From: Trichoplusia ni
Lineage: Eukaryota; Arthropoda; Insecta; Lepidoptera; Noctuidae
Length of the DNA stretch: 64,000 nt
Direction of reading: 5' to 3'
Assembly (NCBI RefSeq): GCF_003590095.1
Contig: NC_039492.1
Coordinates: forward strand, 3,720,001 to 3,784,000
The notes beneath the pieces were generated by a model. That model was given only the letters and a program-made list of their open reading frames with translations. It was not told the DNA's origin and ran no database searches. Shown in pieces: positions 26,124-40,449 of this stretch. The position numbers and the translations under genes were made by a program. Numbering within the stretch: the first letter of the stretch is position 1; each line of letters opens with the position of its first letter.

Positions 26124-27169
26124 GTGAATGGCCTTCTGAAAAAATACTGAACCTAGTTAAATGGACGTTAAAAGTTATCATAGTTATCATGAAATGTAAT
26201 GGTACAAAATTAAAAAGAAATATCCCATGAATAGTCTTCAGTGCAACCCTTAATTGGCTATTAGATGATCAACCACGTATAAAGGTTATAAGTTAATAAT
26301 AATAATTACATTAGTTAATTTTATTATACCATAAACATTGATCACCAATCAGAAATTGTCATAGCAATTTTATGTTTTAATAATTTTGATCATAAAAAAT
26401 ATTAAACTACGTTATTAACTGTAATTTTGAAAAATAGAATAAAAGGACCAATATTAGAATCGACTTAAAATAATAATAATTTTGTAACACTTCTGCAAAC
26501 GATTTTAATTTTGCTTTAATTTACAAATTCAAGACAATCATTTTTTTAAACAATAACATAAATTAATACTTACGCATTCAAAACAATAGAAAAAGAACTT
26601 TAAATATGTTATTTATGTTTTCACATAAATATGTATTTTAATGAATAATATAAGGCTATAAATAAGAACATGACGTTTCTTCGCCGTTCATTGTTCCGTC
26701 GGCATTCAATTAAACAAAGATAACTGAGACATTTTCATTTAAACTTGTTCACACAATTCTATTCTAGTTATTTCAGTCATATTAATAAATTGAACTCAAT
26801 TAATGATGAAAACTAATACATATTTAGATTACAAATTTAATTAATCATGACTAAACAATTTTACGACACGCAATTTAATGAAACAAATGTAAAAATAACA
26901 AGTTCCACAAAATGCATTTAACACTAAACAATTTTAATGACGTTACATATAGCAAACCTGATATCGGACTAATTTTAATAATAAATATTTAATTAAAGTG
27001 AAAATTGAAATTAAACGAGTTTTAAATGTATTTTTGCACTCACAGTTAACCGGCGAGCGATGATCTCTCGGACTGTAACACTAAATCTAATAAAGTTGAA
27101 CACTCAATTTCTGATATGACCGAGTAATTAAAGAACAAGCAATTAAATGAAAACATCAATTAATTAGAA

Positions 27170-27480
27170 GGGGAGAGGCGAGCGGGCGCGAGGCTGCGGC
27201 ACTCACAACTGGTTTGAAGAAACGAACACAGCATGCCTCATCCATAATTCAAATAAAACATGGGGCCCAGACCCCGCCCCTGCGGTACGCCGGCCAATAG
27301 CCTACACATCGAGCACACTCCGCAACTCCGCCTGCTATAAACTTATTTCCCCACCTTTCCTATTTTAAATTAGCCCTATTCGATTTCGCCAATAAATTAA
27401 TACGCAGCGATAATATCATCTCGCGGCGGCCGACGGTATCCTACGTCGCCGATGTAATTGCTCGTGGGTGCCGATTGATT
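27170..27480. promoter_or_regulatory. GC-rich island, candidate intronic enhancer
   Basis: AGGCGAGCGGGCGCGAGGC, GGGGCCCAGACCCCGCCCC, GCCAATA, CAATAAATTAATACGC (Hox/Cad-like) and TCTCGCGGCGGCCGACGG. Preceded by AT-rich sequence dense in TTAATTA cores (26700-27160). No gene. Confidence 0.35.
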
Positions 27481-28499
27481 ATTTGCAATATTCAATTAAT
27501 AATAAACGTGATTCCGATGATCACGACCGGCCCCAGCTAACAAGAGTAATTCTTAATGTCTTAATTGACAAATTGAATTTCTGAAAATATAGAAAGCAAT
27601 TACAATGTTCGATTGATTTTTTTTAATGAGGGTAATCAATTTCAAATCGTTACCGCTACTGGTAAAAATGGTAGACGAGTCTCGGAAGCCAAACTAATTT
27701 CGTTTTGAACCAAGTTACTATTATACAAATGAATTCGGAGATTTGTTTTGACGTATCAAACAGGAAATTCTTGGTTACTAAGCGTTATTGCTTTATCAGT
27801 ATCAATATTTTACAAAGGCGAATTGACATGGAGATAAAAATGGGATTTTGTCCTCCACTCCGGGTTCACTGGCGGGCCAGTCACGAGCTCGACCACTTTA
27901 TGCACATTAACTAATTTATTTGCGGAGATTTTGCTTGACGACTGACGTTCGACTTAGTCCTCGTCGATAAGAAGATTGAAATGGTTAAAAGGATTTTGAT
28001 GCCCCGGATACGTAATTATTCATCGTCGATTGTTTAACTTATACAATGTCTCCGCATTAAGCTCTTCACAAAAAATACAAAAAGCAAGCTGACCGTCTTC
28101 TTTTCCTGTATTCAAACACATGCAATTGTTAAGCCAAGTTTTATTATGAATCGGTGTTTCAGCTTCGAGTAAAATGTTTTAAAGGTGGCATTAAGGACAA
28201 CGACAAATAATGAATCCTTTATCACCATGGTTCATTGTCATTTTGAACGACAAAAGCGTTGCAGTAGGCAATTACTTGCTTACGTAAAGCTTTTTCATTG
28301 TTGGCACCACTAATTCATTTTCGAGGGAGCATCGTTTTTTGCTTTTAGCATTGTTTGTTGGTACAATTTGTCAGTTTGTTGTCCTTTTGAGGTTCGCCCG
28401 CTGGACGCCAGAAAAAAATGTGCCCCTTTTCGGAAGTTGCTAATGATAAGGCGCCAGTAGCTTTGTTGGTTTTTTTGTCGTCTGTGGTGTGAATTAGAA

Positions 28500-28800
28500 C
28501 TATGATTGTCTCGTTGTATTTATTATTACCCCCGGTCCGTTCTCGCCTGTATATCTAGAGAGATGTGTAACTTTTTGGGTTTGCCGACAGCACAAGTGTG
28601 TCGGTGTATAGTTTGCGGTTTCGGAGTTGATGACACGTGGCGGCGAGTCAACACGGAGTCGGCATTTAATAACAGAGCCGAGTCCGCCGCCGCCGCGCGC
28701 CGGTGTGGTCCGGAAGTCGAGATTGTCATCATGAGACATTTCGGAAACAATTTTATTATCTTTTTCCGGAGATTTGTTTTCTATTACAGATATTAATGTT
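28500..28800. promoter_or_regulatory. GC-rich island, candidate regulatory element
   Basis: CGAGTCCGCCGCCGCCGCGC and GATGACACGTGGCGGCGAGT (contains a CACGTG E-box). Frames on both strands (96, 79 and 74 codons) overlap without domains, so I call it non-coding. Confidence 0.3.
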
Positions 28801-29519
28801 AGCGGCGGAATAATGTAATGTAGTTTTGATTATTTTCCACGAGCTCGTGAATCCGCGCAAATTGCACATTGTATAAACATTAGCATTGTAAGAGATGTGG
28901 GTATCTAAATTATCAATTTATCTACAGTCATTTGACAACGTTAGTAGATTTTCCAAATTATACTTGGACATGCATTAGCAAATGCTCACACGAGCTTTCC
29001 GTAATTACTTGTATTGTAAAGCAGGATGTACCTGCAGTTATCTACGACATCTAAAATTAAGGGTTCGCTACAATTACAATAATTTAAAAACAGATTCAAT
29101 GTTGGTGTATAATTTAACTTTTTAATAACGTCTGGTAATATTACAAGTGTAAACAGAATACTAACGGGAATCTATCGGACGGAATTAGTATGAAACGATT
29201 ACCCAGATAGGGATCTCCGCCCTCATAATTGTTATTTTTACTGTCGTTAACGCGCGCTACGTAAATTTAGACACGAAATGCCACCTCATTTACTTCCAAC
29301 CCCTCGATGTCATTTATGAACATGATAATTTCATTTTCCAAATTACATTACAGATGTTTATCTTTAACAACTACAGCAGTAATAACTTTACGAAGCTAAA
29401 TCGTGTGACCGTTAAAATGTTCGGTGTTGAATTTGAATGATGTTAAAAAGTTAAAGGAAAATCAAAATCTTGGTTATTTACTAAAGCGTTACTAAATGTG
29501 GTTCAATAAAGTTTGTATA

Positions 29520-29720
29520 GGCAGTAATGCGAGGCCGGGGCGGGCGTGTTGCGGCGCGGGCGCACGCTCTCGCCCCCTCCCCCCACCCTCCCCGGCCCCG
29601 CTCGTCTCCTGCGCCTCGCTACCGTTCCGCTAAACAAACTTCACGCAGAGACGCCAAATCGATTCTCCGCAATCGCATCTCCGCCGCATCGGCCGCCTAA
29701 TAATACTAAATCACTTTTTT
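29520..29720. promoter_or_regulatory. Strong GC island
   Basis: The most GC-rich tract of the presumed intron: GGCCGGGGCGGGCGTGTTGC, a C-rich run of CCCCTCCCCCCACCC type, then CCAAATCGATTCTCCGC. It could be an alternative promoter or an enhancer. The 61-codon frame is Pro/Arg low-complexity and unconvincing. Confidence 0.35.
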
Positions 29721-30204
29721 ATCGACGCTGAGATATTGTTAAACGGATCGACTATGAAATTATAGCGGCAATCGGCGTCTCATTGTTTTCGCTCCGCTCC
29801 CAGAGGATCCGACGGAACGGTGGAAATCTGTTAACTCATAAATTCATTATTTCCAAATCGGTTCTGCATTGTTTTCGATGAACATCTTTGTCTGACAAAT
29901 TGGCGTGCCTGAATCCCGTTCGATGTGGCACGGCATAAGGCATATGTTCCAGTAATTTGCTGAAAATTAGATTTTTGATGTAATAGGACAAGGTTGGAGT
30001 GGAACTAAAGTGGATCTTAATCACGTTACGTATAATTAGGGTCAGGTGATGTGATGTGGGCGTTCCGGTACACCTCAAAGATGTAGAGTCACCTCATTGA
30101 TTGAAAATGTAAAATGTCAGTCGAAGTGATTACAAAGTTTACTGAACTCGAGTTTAATCAACTATTACTGAAAGAACGGAAAAACGATTTAAATAAAAAA
30201 CAAA

Positions 30205-30310
30205 GATGGCGGTTTGCGGGCAATTTGAATGGTCGTCCATTGAGCAGAGTGAAATGGAGCGGCGCGCGCGCAGCGGCCGCGGTGACACGAGCCGCGTACC
30301 TACCGGACAG
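30205..30310. promoter_or_regulatory. GC-rich block with an AAAGATGGCGG motif
   Basis: AAAGATGGCGGTTTGCGGGC, a YY1/Pho-type core, followed by a CG-rich run (GGCGCGCGCGCAGCGGCCGC). No coding evidence. Confidence 0.25.
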
Positions 30311-30371
30311 AGATTTGCAACATTTTTTTTACTCTATTAACCATTTTATAGAACACAATTTAGTTAAATAA

Positions 30372-32399
30372 ATGCGACGAATTGGTTGAAATATCGATTT
30401 ATATAAGATATTGCATGAAGTGTAAATATCGTAAATCATTTAAATAGATAGGTGATTTATTTCGTGACCTTAAATAATTTAACTAGGTATCTATTCTGAG
30501 ATTATTTATATGCCTAGAGCAATTTATTTTAATGGGATCATGTATTTGGCGATATCAATGTCTATTTAAATTTCCATTTATCCCAAATCAAATCAAAACC
30601 TGAGTGCCATTTAAAAACACCACTGAAAAAAGTGTAAATATAAGTAGAAAATGTTGAGCTCCCCTGCATGCAATCACAAACGACTAGCAATACAAACACA
30701 TTTAACATTGAAAGCGGCAAAAGAAACCATTTGAGGTTTGTGCCACTACGCACAAGATAGGCTGAGTTTTTGTTGCGCGTGCGCCGGATGCGGTGCGAGT
30801 GCCCAACAAGTACATACTGCGGTAATGTGTATATAATTTCAAGTTAATTGCTCGCTAAATAACTTTATAATATATGTCATTATAATTGTATCAACGTTAA
30901 CGGAGATTTGCTTTATATTTTATGTCTAATGACATTATTTTTGAAAGATGTGTCTTGGATGAGAAAATGTGGGTAGAGACTTTGTGTTTGTGGGACTTTG
31001 TCTAATTTTTATGTAAATATGTTGAAAGTTTAAGAGAATTATTTAATAACTTTCGTGATTTCGTTTCCGAACGCGTATTTATAAGGAATTGTCGAACTTT
31101 TGCGATTTCAGAATTAAAGTAAATTTTTCAATCAATCTTTGTATTTAAGGCCAAAAAATAATAATAAAATAAACCTAAACGACCATCTATTATTTCATCG
31201 TTTCACTCATCCATTACTTATTAATTATTATCAGTGTCATCTTAAAATAATAGTTTAAGAAAGTGATTTTATTACAAATGCAATTGTTAAACGTGATAAG
31301 GAGTCATTTTAATTGTTACTCCCAACTCTCTAATTCAACAATTAAATATATAACTAGCATATATCATTTTTATTTTTATAAAGTATCGGTTAATTACCAA
31401 AAAAATTGTATATTAATATAAATCAAAAGTAATTACTTACGAAAAATAGTGAAGATTTATTTACTTAAGTAAGATCAAAGCACGTTTTACACACACCTGA
31501 CTAAATAAAGAATTTCGCTTTACTATTATCTTTAAAACAATAATTTTCTTGAGGTCGAAATTCTGCCTGAAAATTGGATAATCTTGACAACGCAAATTAC
31601 TCATAGGGACGTTTTGAAATGATTACCAACCGAAGCAAGAACGATGCTAAGACTAAACTAAAATATATATTCGTCTCTACATTTTATTTGAAAATGACAA
31701 AGACAACAGACACAAAGTTTCACTGAGCGTCCTTCTCAAATAAAGCCGCAAGTTTAGCTGTCTTCCCTCACCCTGTATTTACAACCTTAATACAATTTAT
31801 GGACACGAAATTTCCCTTATTCGGATAGAAAATGTTTTGTCAGTCATGTAACGTGTTTATAAATAGTATATTGCTGTCTCAACACTAACTTTTGTCGTGT
31901 TTGAGCGCCATTAGCATTACCTATTTATATAATTGTGCCGACGTACCGGTCAAAATGTAATAACTTATTTTTTGACTCTGACGTAACGAGGTTGGGTTAT
32001 GAGAAATTACTGGCAGCTAATGTAAAAAAATAAATAAAAAAGTACTCTCCTTTATGGTATTCCATTTTTAATTAAAGAACCGAGTTTAGATTTTTTTGGC
32101 TGGGAGTTTTTGTTTTTAATAAAATTATGAAAGAGCTATAAAATTTGAAATGTTATCATACATGTCTACATTTGAGTTAATTAAGACTGTTATAAATTAT
32201 TGTTAATTTACGATTTTAATTGTCAGTGAACGTAACTTTCTCAGACCGAGAATTTCCTAACATTTAGTTCATAAAATGGCATGCGTAGTATATAAACTCA
32301 GACAAGTCTAAAAAGAACAATTAAAAATATGTTCTATATTTTGTTTCATATCGCAACAAAATCTTTTATATAACAATTAAAAGTTTTGCTTGAATTGAT
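30372..32399. other. Gene-free, AT-rich
   Basis: Nothing recognisable. Long TTAATTA-rich tracts and no conserved-looking frame. Confidence 0.4.
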
Positions 32400-32565
32400 T
32401 TTTTTTTTCCTAGCCTACTGTGTCCCACTGCTGGGCAAAGGCCTCCTCCAAATCCTTCCAGGACTCTCTACTCTGGGCCGCATGGAACCAGCCTGGTTGG
32501 TAAGCGTTGAGGTCGTCTCGCCACCGCTTCCTAGGTCGCCCACGACGACGCCGTCGATCCGTTGG
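32400..32565 (-). mobile_element. LINE 3' end encoding a reverse-transcriptase carboxy terminus
   Basis: The minus-strand translation contains a GRPRKRWRDDL-type motif followed by PGWFHA..SRESW..LEEAFAQQWDTVG and a stop, then an A-rich tail (the T-run at 32400-32408 on the plus strand). This end is typical of lepidopteran RTE-like LINEs. It is 5'-truncated, so inactive. The clade is my inference. Confidence 0.7.
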
Positions 32566-34565
32566 AATTGAAAATTATTCATTTTTATTTTAAATATAGT
32601 TTTCTCTTCGCCAGTCTTCTAGTAGGTAACTTGAAACTCAAAATTGGCAGCTCTCATAATATATGATTATGAGTAAAACTGTGAAATAAAACCCTACTTA
32701 ACAAAATTTTAACGTCTATCGGTTATCAACTTCATCATTTTCGATATAAATATTTTTCCAAAGAGTGAAGTGTAAATCGAGTTAGGTTTTTACGGCGATC
32801 TCATTGTTGTCTTGAATGTAAGCGTTTTTTGTAACTTTTATAAAATATTATTATCACAAAAAGCTGGCATTTCATTTTAATTGCCATCGGAATTTATAAA
32901 AGTTATAAGTTTTAATAATATCGGGCCGCGCGTGACCATGTTACACAACTTTAAAAATTAAAGTTTTTTTTAAGTTTCATCGTTTTTAGATACTTTTTAC
33001 TTTAAATTACGCTTTTAATTTACCTTCTAGATCTTTTTTAATCTCTTTAATACGATTTTAGAGGCAGTTAATTGCTGAAATAATTGTGTGAGCAATAAAA
33101 TTAAGCTCTTTCAACAATATAAAAATATGGATTTTATTTCATTTTCGTGTTGGCAGCAATAAATGATAAACAGCTCCAAGTTGTTTAAAAAGTCCATTAT
33201 TAGCAGAATATTCGTTAGAAAATACTTTTAAGAATTTTAGATTGTACTCATGCGTAGTAGAAGAACAAAAAAGTACAGTAATTACTAAAAAGAATGTGAT
33301 AATATCAAAAACGTGATTCCGAAACGCGAATTATACAATTCACATCACTGAACCAAGTCAATTTTAGAATAAGACATTCAGCCATTAAAGAATCATACAT
33401 TCACCAATCAAAAAATAGCCTGCCGTGTCTATAGCCCCAATAAAGTGGTATTACGAAAGCCAATAGGCTATAACAAACTTCCAAACAATGGTAACCATGC
33501 TTGTACATTATTAAGCAATTTCGACAACCATTAATCCGGTAATGGGCAGTAATCGTATAGTAACGACTCCGTTAGTGTATTTGTGATCATATTTACGATA
33601 ATTCCTTATTAGATTGGTTCGTATCGAACGTTATGTGATATTTCAAGATACATCTAATTCAAAAATGGTTTTATAAAGAGTCAGTTGTTCGACTGTAACA
33701 ACCTGCTTGGTTTTTTTGATTTGCGTGATAAGTTTTGGAGCTTGTTATGTAATAGGTACTATTAGGTAGATAAAAGGGTAAGACAAGAAATTGATTACAC
33801 ACAGCACACTTGCTAATTATATAAGAAGGTATTGTATATTGGTATACCAGAATAAGTTGATAAGTTAAATTTTTATTCAGTGTAAATGGCCAACTCTGTG
33901 CTGATTTTTTATAGAAAATAAATAAAAGAATAAGTGTTAAAATGTCGAAATGTTTTAATGTATAAAAAAAAACGCTTTAATTTTTTCTGGTGTAAATTGT
34001 TCGGTCAAATCAATAACGTTGATGTAAAATTAATTAAGTTCTCTAAACAATTGAGGCCATATCGACAATTTTGTTCAATAGGCTTTTAATTATTAATATT
34101 AATAAGGATTTCTTTAAAGCATCAATTTGCATATCCAGTTGGTTATTGCACAAAAATCATTAAGTTAATATAAGCGGTTTCGAAGTTATCATGGTCAATA
34201 CACACAATGATTGGAGGATGAATCGATCGTAAAACTTAAATAAATGCAAGCCTTACTGAAAATTATATTATGACTTTCAAACAAACAGACCAGGGACTAT
34301 CGGTAACTCAATACATAAAAAAGGCAAAAAATTCAAACAGAATTATCACAAGCAAGCTTAAAAGGCCTAAAAAAGATATACCACTAAAAAAAATCGTCGC
34401 TAATTTAATGTAATAATAATATAATTTGTATAAAACAGCAGACGTTGACAGAATAAACGCTTATGAAACCACGAAACATCGTTATCGTATCGCGTGAAGT
34501 TTTCAACCGAAACCCTTAGAAAACAAAACTGTGTAATCATCGGAAATTTCACAATATCACCAGCA
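32566..34565. other. Gene-free, AT-rich
   Basis: Nothing recognisable beyond scattered ATTA-rich sequence. Confidence 0.4.
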
Positions 34566-34670
34566 CCCTCTCCAAGAAAGTTACAGTTGTGGAAGCAAGA
34601 TGCCGCTCTACAAAGACTAGTGCCGTCTCACTTCCATAATTCCAACCATCTTTAAAACGTGGCGTTAAGC
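34566..34670. repeat. Foldback hairpin element, copy H
   Basis: The core at 34587-34639 reads TTGTGGAAGCAAGATGCC, GCTCTAC, then TAGTGCCGTCTCACTTCC. Outer arms such as CCATCTTTAAAACGTGGC are partly decayed. Confidence 0.65.
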
Positions 34671-35220
34671 CCACAGGAGCTTAATCGTAAACGATTACGT
34701 TAAGCACAAACTAATGTGGTTTTAATACCGGGATAGCTGATGGCAATTTGTTCCGAAAAAACTCAATTTTGGTCGCCCAGACTTAATGATAAACTAATTA
34801 TTTGTCGCCATTTTGGAAAGGGTTCGAAAAATGTGCTTTTGTACTTTTTGGTCGTATGTGTTTTAGTAATGGAAAAATTCAATTGTATGACTTTTTGTTT
34901 GCGTAAGAGAAATTGTATTTACGATTGTAATTCGTAATGCAATTCGACTTAATGTTGTAATGTGAAATTCGGGATGGCAAAAAAATATTAATGTTTGTCA
35001 GTTTCAGAAGGTTTTCGGGCGTATTCCGTTATTGTTTCATTTCGTTTTAATTATTTATTTATTTCATATGACGATATTTACAGCTAAAGGTACCAGGTGG
35101 TAAAAGAACCAATTGTCAAAAAAAAGAAATCTTCTATCCAAATTCAGAGCTGACAGCTGAAGAATTTAATTTTAAAATAAATTGTCCTGAAAGACAAAAA
35201 GTCTTACCAGATCAGATAGT

Positions 35221-35316
35221 CTACCGCTTCATCTTGCAGCAATATTATTGCAGATGTTGAAGATAGATGTCGCTCTACGCCCTGCACTAACTTTAATAAT
35301 ATTAGTTTAAGACGTG
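35221..35316. repeat. Foldback hairpin element, copy I (degenerate)
   Basis: Left arm CTACCGCTTCATCTTGCAGC and right arm AATATTAGTTTAAGACGTG are recognisable. The core retains GATGTTGAAGATAGATGTCG and CTCTAC, but its right half is largely lost. It lies about 600 bases from copy H. Confidence 0.5.
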
Positions 35317-35866
35317 ACAGAAACTCAGAGACTGACTTTCCAAATGAAGAAATAGTCTAAGTTAATGCCTCCCACTTTCCGTACTTCACATTATACCTAT
35401 ACAAACCTATACTATGCAAACGCTTAACTTATCTATTAAACATGCGCACGCAAAAACATTACAACAACTCCTTACCGAAGCGTCAATAGCTTGAACATCT
35501 GTTGGTAACCAACACACTGTATCCTTAAAGTAATAAAAAATAACGCCTAATGTACACTAATAGTGATGTAACGACACAAAGCCCTATAATTCGATGGCCA
35601 TGCGTTTAGTGATGTCCCTCAAATTGATTCTTGTTGTGGGTTCCGATGAATTAGGAAGGGTTGAAAGATTTTAGGGTCGTTTGTCGTGATCATGCTTATT
35701 ATGTATTTTTTGTCAACAGGTACTGACAAATGTCGATTTCGGATTTTTAGGGTGTCGAATATTAATTGGATTGGATTTGTATATGGCTCGTGGGGTGCTG
35801 AATTATTTTGTTTTAATTAATTATACTGTGCAAAAACATAGTGAACCAAAAAGGTTTTGAACATTA

Positions 35867-35950
35867 CTAGCTTTGCCGCGGTGTTACCATACCAATAAAG
35901 TACCTGTGTGTTAGTCCAGGGGCTTAGCTAACCCCAAATAAAGGAAAGAA
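35867..35950 (-). mobile_element. Helitron-like 3' end fragment
   Basis: A|CTAGCTTTGCCGCGGTGTTA on the plus strand is the complement of a CTAG-terminated 3' end. The 5' end is not identifiable, so the right boundary is arbitrary. Confidence 0.4.
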
Positions 35951-38900
35951 AATGAGTTATATACACTCGCAAATTTGTTAGAGCCTTCTTAAATTAGTGA
36001 TATAATTATAATATTATTACCAGCCTATAGATTTCCCACGTTTTGAGCATTGTTCACCACGCTTACTCACTAAGGGTTGCTGATTAAAGTCCTATAATTG
36101 TTATCCAGGTTTACCAACGATGTTTTTCTTCTTCGTTCATAAGTTCTTAGAATAATCAACGAAATACATGGGCGGGGATCACACTTCCCATATTTGAATA
36201 GTACAACTGTGAGCTAGAAGTCTAGAACATTTTATTTCATCTAGTCATGGCTTAGCAACCGATCTTTCACTGAACACTCCAGTATGACAGATTGTGTCTT
36301 TAATAGATCAGAGAAGAACAGCAGCAGGGTCCAAAAAAAGCTCATTAAATACAGATATTAGATATGCTGTATAGATTACCGGACAAAAACTTAGTCAATT
36401 TATCTGCACACGGTTGTATTATATCTATTGTTGATTTAAATTGTAATCTATTTTTATATGTGTTTGATAAAAAAGTGGTATTATGTTAGATGAGCTGTTA
36501 AAAAAATACGGATTTGGCTTTTTATTAATGCAATTTGGGATGTTTCGAGTTTTTTGGAATCAATGTAAATGTTTACTCTTGTGAGCTTTTTAGTCTTAGA
36601 GTTCAATATGTACGCCAAAAAATACAAACCGAATTTCTCATGATAATTTTTAATGACAGAGGAAATATTTCTATGCTTCTTGTTTTGCTCTGTGTAGTAG
36701 CCAGGATGCTGAGAATAAGAATAAAATTGCGCAGAACGCTATTATTGAACATAGATAAAGTAAGGGGCAATAACTTTTATTTTCCTTAAGTGCCGACGTA
36801 GATAGACATTAAACATAGTTTTATTACTCAAGCATTAATTACTTTAATTGTCTCCACGAAAGACCTCATAAATCTTAATACATACATAAATACGTCTCTA
36901 ATTACAATAGAATACACAGAAGGTAAAATAAATCCGCTTATCAACATCGAAGACATCAAAAACTATAAAAAAACCCAATTACAGCAAATAAACAAAACAA
37001 ATGTACGTTATTAACATTGCAATTGTATTTAATTACGTATGTGCACACTTGACACTAATTCAAAATGGAAAATGTCCTAGGACAGACGAACATCTATTAT
37101 CTGATTGCGATCTTTTACGGTGTGACAATCATGTAACTCAACGTTCATGTAGTCTGTGCCAAATCGCATTTTAATTAGGCAGATAAGACTCGCCATTAGC
37201 TAGCAAATTACCCGAGGAGCTGTTTGTTTTATTTTATTTCTGCTTATCTGTTAATGTTGCATCTTGTCCGTCAAATTACCGGAAAACGTGTGGGGTGCCA
37301 GTGCGAGCGAGTAGTCGTAGTAGGATTTTTATTTTTAAGATTTAAATGACGCTAGACTGAGTAGGTTAAGAATACATAAGAAATAGGTAGGGCTTGGGTG
37401 AGTAAATTATAAGCTTGTAAAAATATTTTTGCGCCCGATTGCAAAGAGTTGACCCTTCCAAACAAAAACTTGCCTTTAAATGTTTCCAAAATATGTATAA
37501 AACATTAATACACCTAATTAATGCATGAATGAAGGGCAATCAAATTAATAGGAAAACTTTCTAAGTAAATTTATTTTTCCTATATTACGCATATCCATGT
37601 CTTTCGTCACTAGTATTTGTTAATTAAGAGTACCTAATCTAGTAAAGGGACAATGCTATTATTTTTTTCCCCTCATTTATAATACAAGACTACATAAAAC
37701 ATTAGGTACAAATAAGGATAAAAAATAAAATTAATATTAAAAAACACACTCAACAAACAAATGACGTCTGTCACAGAAATAAAAGTTATTCAATTCAGAA
37801 TAATATCGCCCTAATTAATATACGATACAATTGTATTTTTAATTACCTACGTATCACCCATTTGCGTCACTTGCATTACCTATAGGTCTCTTTGTTCCAT
37901 TTTGAATAAAATATTGTGTATTTCAAATACACATATTTTTCACTTCGCCCGATACTGAAACAAAATCTGAAGCTGTTTAAAACACAAGGTATTAACAACA
38001 ACTATTCTTTACTTAGTAAACGAACAAAATTGACAGGACGAAGAAACGGTCACAAGTTCAAAATAATATGACATATATTACGTCATAAGCTAATTAAATC
38101 ATACAGAGTAGGTACAACTCGCTTGCAGTGGGACCACAAACCAAGATGGCGTCTTAAGTCATCAGTTGCATTAATTCTACAATATTTTATGCACATTTTA
38201 TTATAACACCTATGTGTTTGCATTTTTTACATCATTTAATTTCCTGTATGCAATGGAAATAACACTGATGTATGATTGTGGTGTAATTGTATTATTAATA
38301 TCTCATGTTTTTTTACTTGATAATTACTTAGTTCAAGACTTAATCAAGGGATTTAGTACGTACATATACCATATGGGGGTAATAGGCATAGTTTCAGCCG
38401 ACTTCAAAAAGAAATTCTTCATTCGTCTGCATTTTATTTTAATCGTTTGTTACTTTACATCTTCGAACTAGATGAACCGATTTTGTAAACCTTTACTGAC
38501 CAGTAGTACTAAAATAGGTTACATAAAAATTACTAAATTATTTGTTATGAATTAGTGAGAATTAACTAGAGAGCCTCAATCATAAATAATGTTTTACAAC
38601 AAGACACCTAAGTGTACAATTATCTATGCATCTTTTCACATCTTTATGCCTAAACTGAGAAGACACTCAATGCATCCAAAAGGCAAAATTGCCATCAATT
38701 TAGAGCCATCATCCTTCGTCCTTATACAACTCCATTTTGTAAATTACCGCTGTGACCACTATCCCTTATCGGGTCCTAGTTCAGGAGTCCCCCCATCAAC
38801 CATTGTAATGGTCAAGGAACATTATTTTTACGAGCGTCATAAGTGATCCTTTTTCTTTTATTTTTACTACACAAACCGCGCGTGCGCCTTAAATGCGTCC

Positions 38901-40449
38901 CTGTGATAACTCTCACTTTTAAACCCTCTTATCACCGCATAAAGGTCCTTTCAAATCCCAAAGGATTATAACCTTTATTGTAAATACTTTTAAGGTCTAT
39001 ATTTTTTTGCGAGAGTTTAGTACTTTAAATTCCAACAACATAAGTCATTTGTTAAGTTATCAGCACTTTATTTAGAGTCAAGATTTTCTGAATATCAGAA
39101 TGTTTGTTTTTTTCGGCGCCGGCGCATGTTTCGAATATTTCGAATGTTTTTCCTTTTGGTTGTAAATTATTTGGTGATAGTTAAGTAGCCGTGTTTTTGT
39201 ATGTACTTTATTTGTTGGTTATTGATTAATGAGGTTCTTTTAAATAAGGTCCTGTTGGAAATCGAACGTGGAACTTTGATATTTGTGATGGACGACCAAT
39301 TGCTATGAGTAGCTGTACTAGTAATAATAGTTATAATAGTTTAAGTTAACGAATTTAAAAATATTCTTATCGTTATCCAATGAAGTTCAAAATATATCTG
39401 AAGCCTAAAAAATGTTTTTTTAGAGCAAGCGTTTGAAGGAGGACATTTGCTTTTACAAACCAAATAGACAGTTAAGTTACATGTTATTCACATATACAAG
39501 ACCCTAGACAGTCACTCCTATATCATTAAGTACTTACGAAAACAATGAAACGGAGTTATTCCGCAAAAAATACGGAATTAATTTCTGAACGCATGTATTT
39601 AACGTCAGAAAGATGATATATGCAAAGAGTTACATAATTATAAAGGTTTAATACCCATTGAGCATGACTAGGATTACATATATAAGGAAGTACAGTAGAC
39701 CAAATTATAGCGTCATAAAGGTATAGAAAATGGACCTTACGGCTTTGGTTTTAAGGTTGTTTTTAAGAATATTTTTTACAAATGATGTGGTAGTCTGTAC
39801 ATGTAATTACAAATCGTACGTTTGAAACACCTTTACAACGATAACTTCATTCATAATTAGTTTTCTTTTTAAAATTATCGGAATATAATATCTAACGCCC
39901 AACCATTTTACAAAGACCTATTCGCTTGTTTAGCCTCTAAGCCTTTGATTGTTAGGCGGAGCTCAAATTATATTGGTCACATTACAATTCTGCAATATTT
40001 AAAAAATATCAAAATTGCTTTAAAACGTAATGTATTTTTTTAAATAATTATTGCTTTTATACCAACTTTAGTTTATTCATATGAGTGATTATAAACGGTT
40101 TTTTAATCTTAACATCTTTATAATATAACGATAATTGCGTTGAAATAAGTAGATATTAAAATTTGTTGCATATACATATTACGCCTATTATTAAAATGTT
40201 AATTGCTTTGAACATAACATACATCATGTCAGAAATAACATCAAATGAAATTAACGCTATTGTTTGTTATAATTAGTTTTATATTAAATAATATTACGTT
40301 TTAGAAGCAATTAAGTTGTTGAAATTATTTATATTTTAGTTAATTTGAGTATCTAATCAGAAAATGAAAAATATACGTTAACGCACATAATGGGTTTTCA
40401 AAAACCTCTGATACAAATTGTTTCGAAATCACTGTCTACTGATATCATA
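35951..40449. other. Gene-free, AT-rich
   Basis: No gene. Frames of 84-85 codons at 36535, 38214 and 38589 are AT-rich chance frames. AAGATGGCGTC occurs at about 38143, and a complementary scrap of the AGTCGG repeat (GCCGACTTCAAAAAG) at about 38398. Confidence 0.35.

Noticed and set aside
28506..28796. Overlapping ORFs on both strands as exons
   Set aside because: Frames are open on both strands because of GC content. No domain or convincing splice pair is seen.
32386..32571. 61-codon plus-strand ORF
   Set aside because: It is the antisense of a LINE 3' end.
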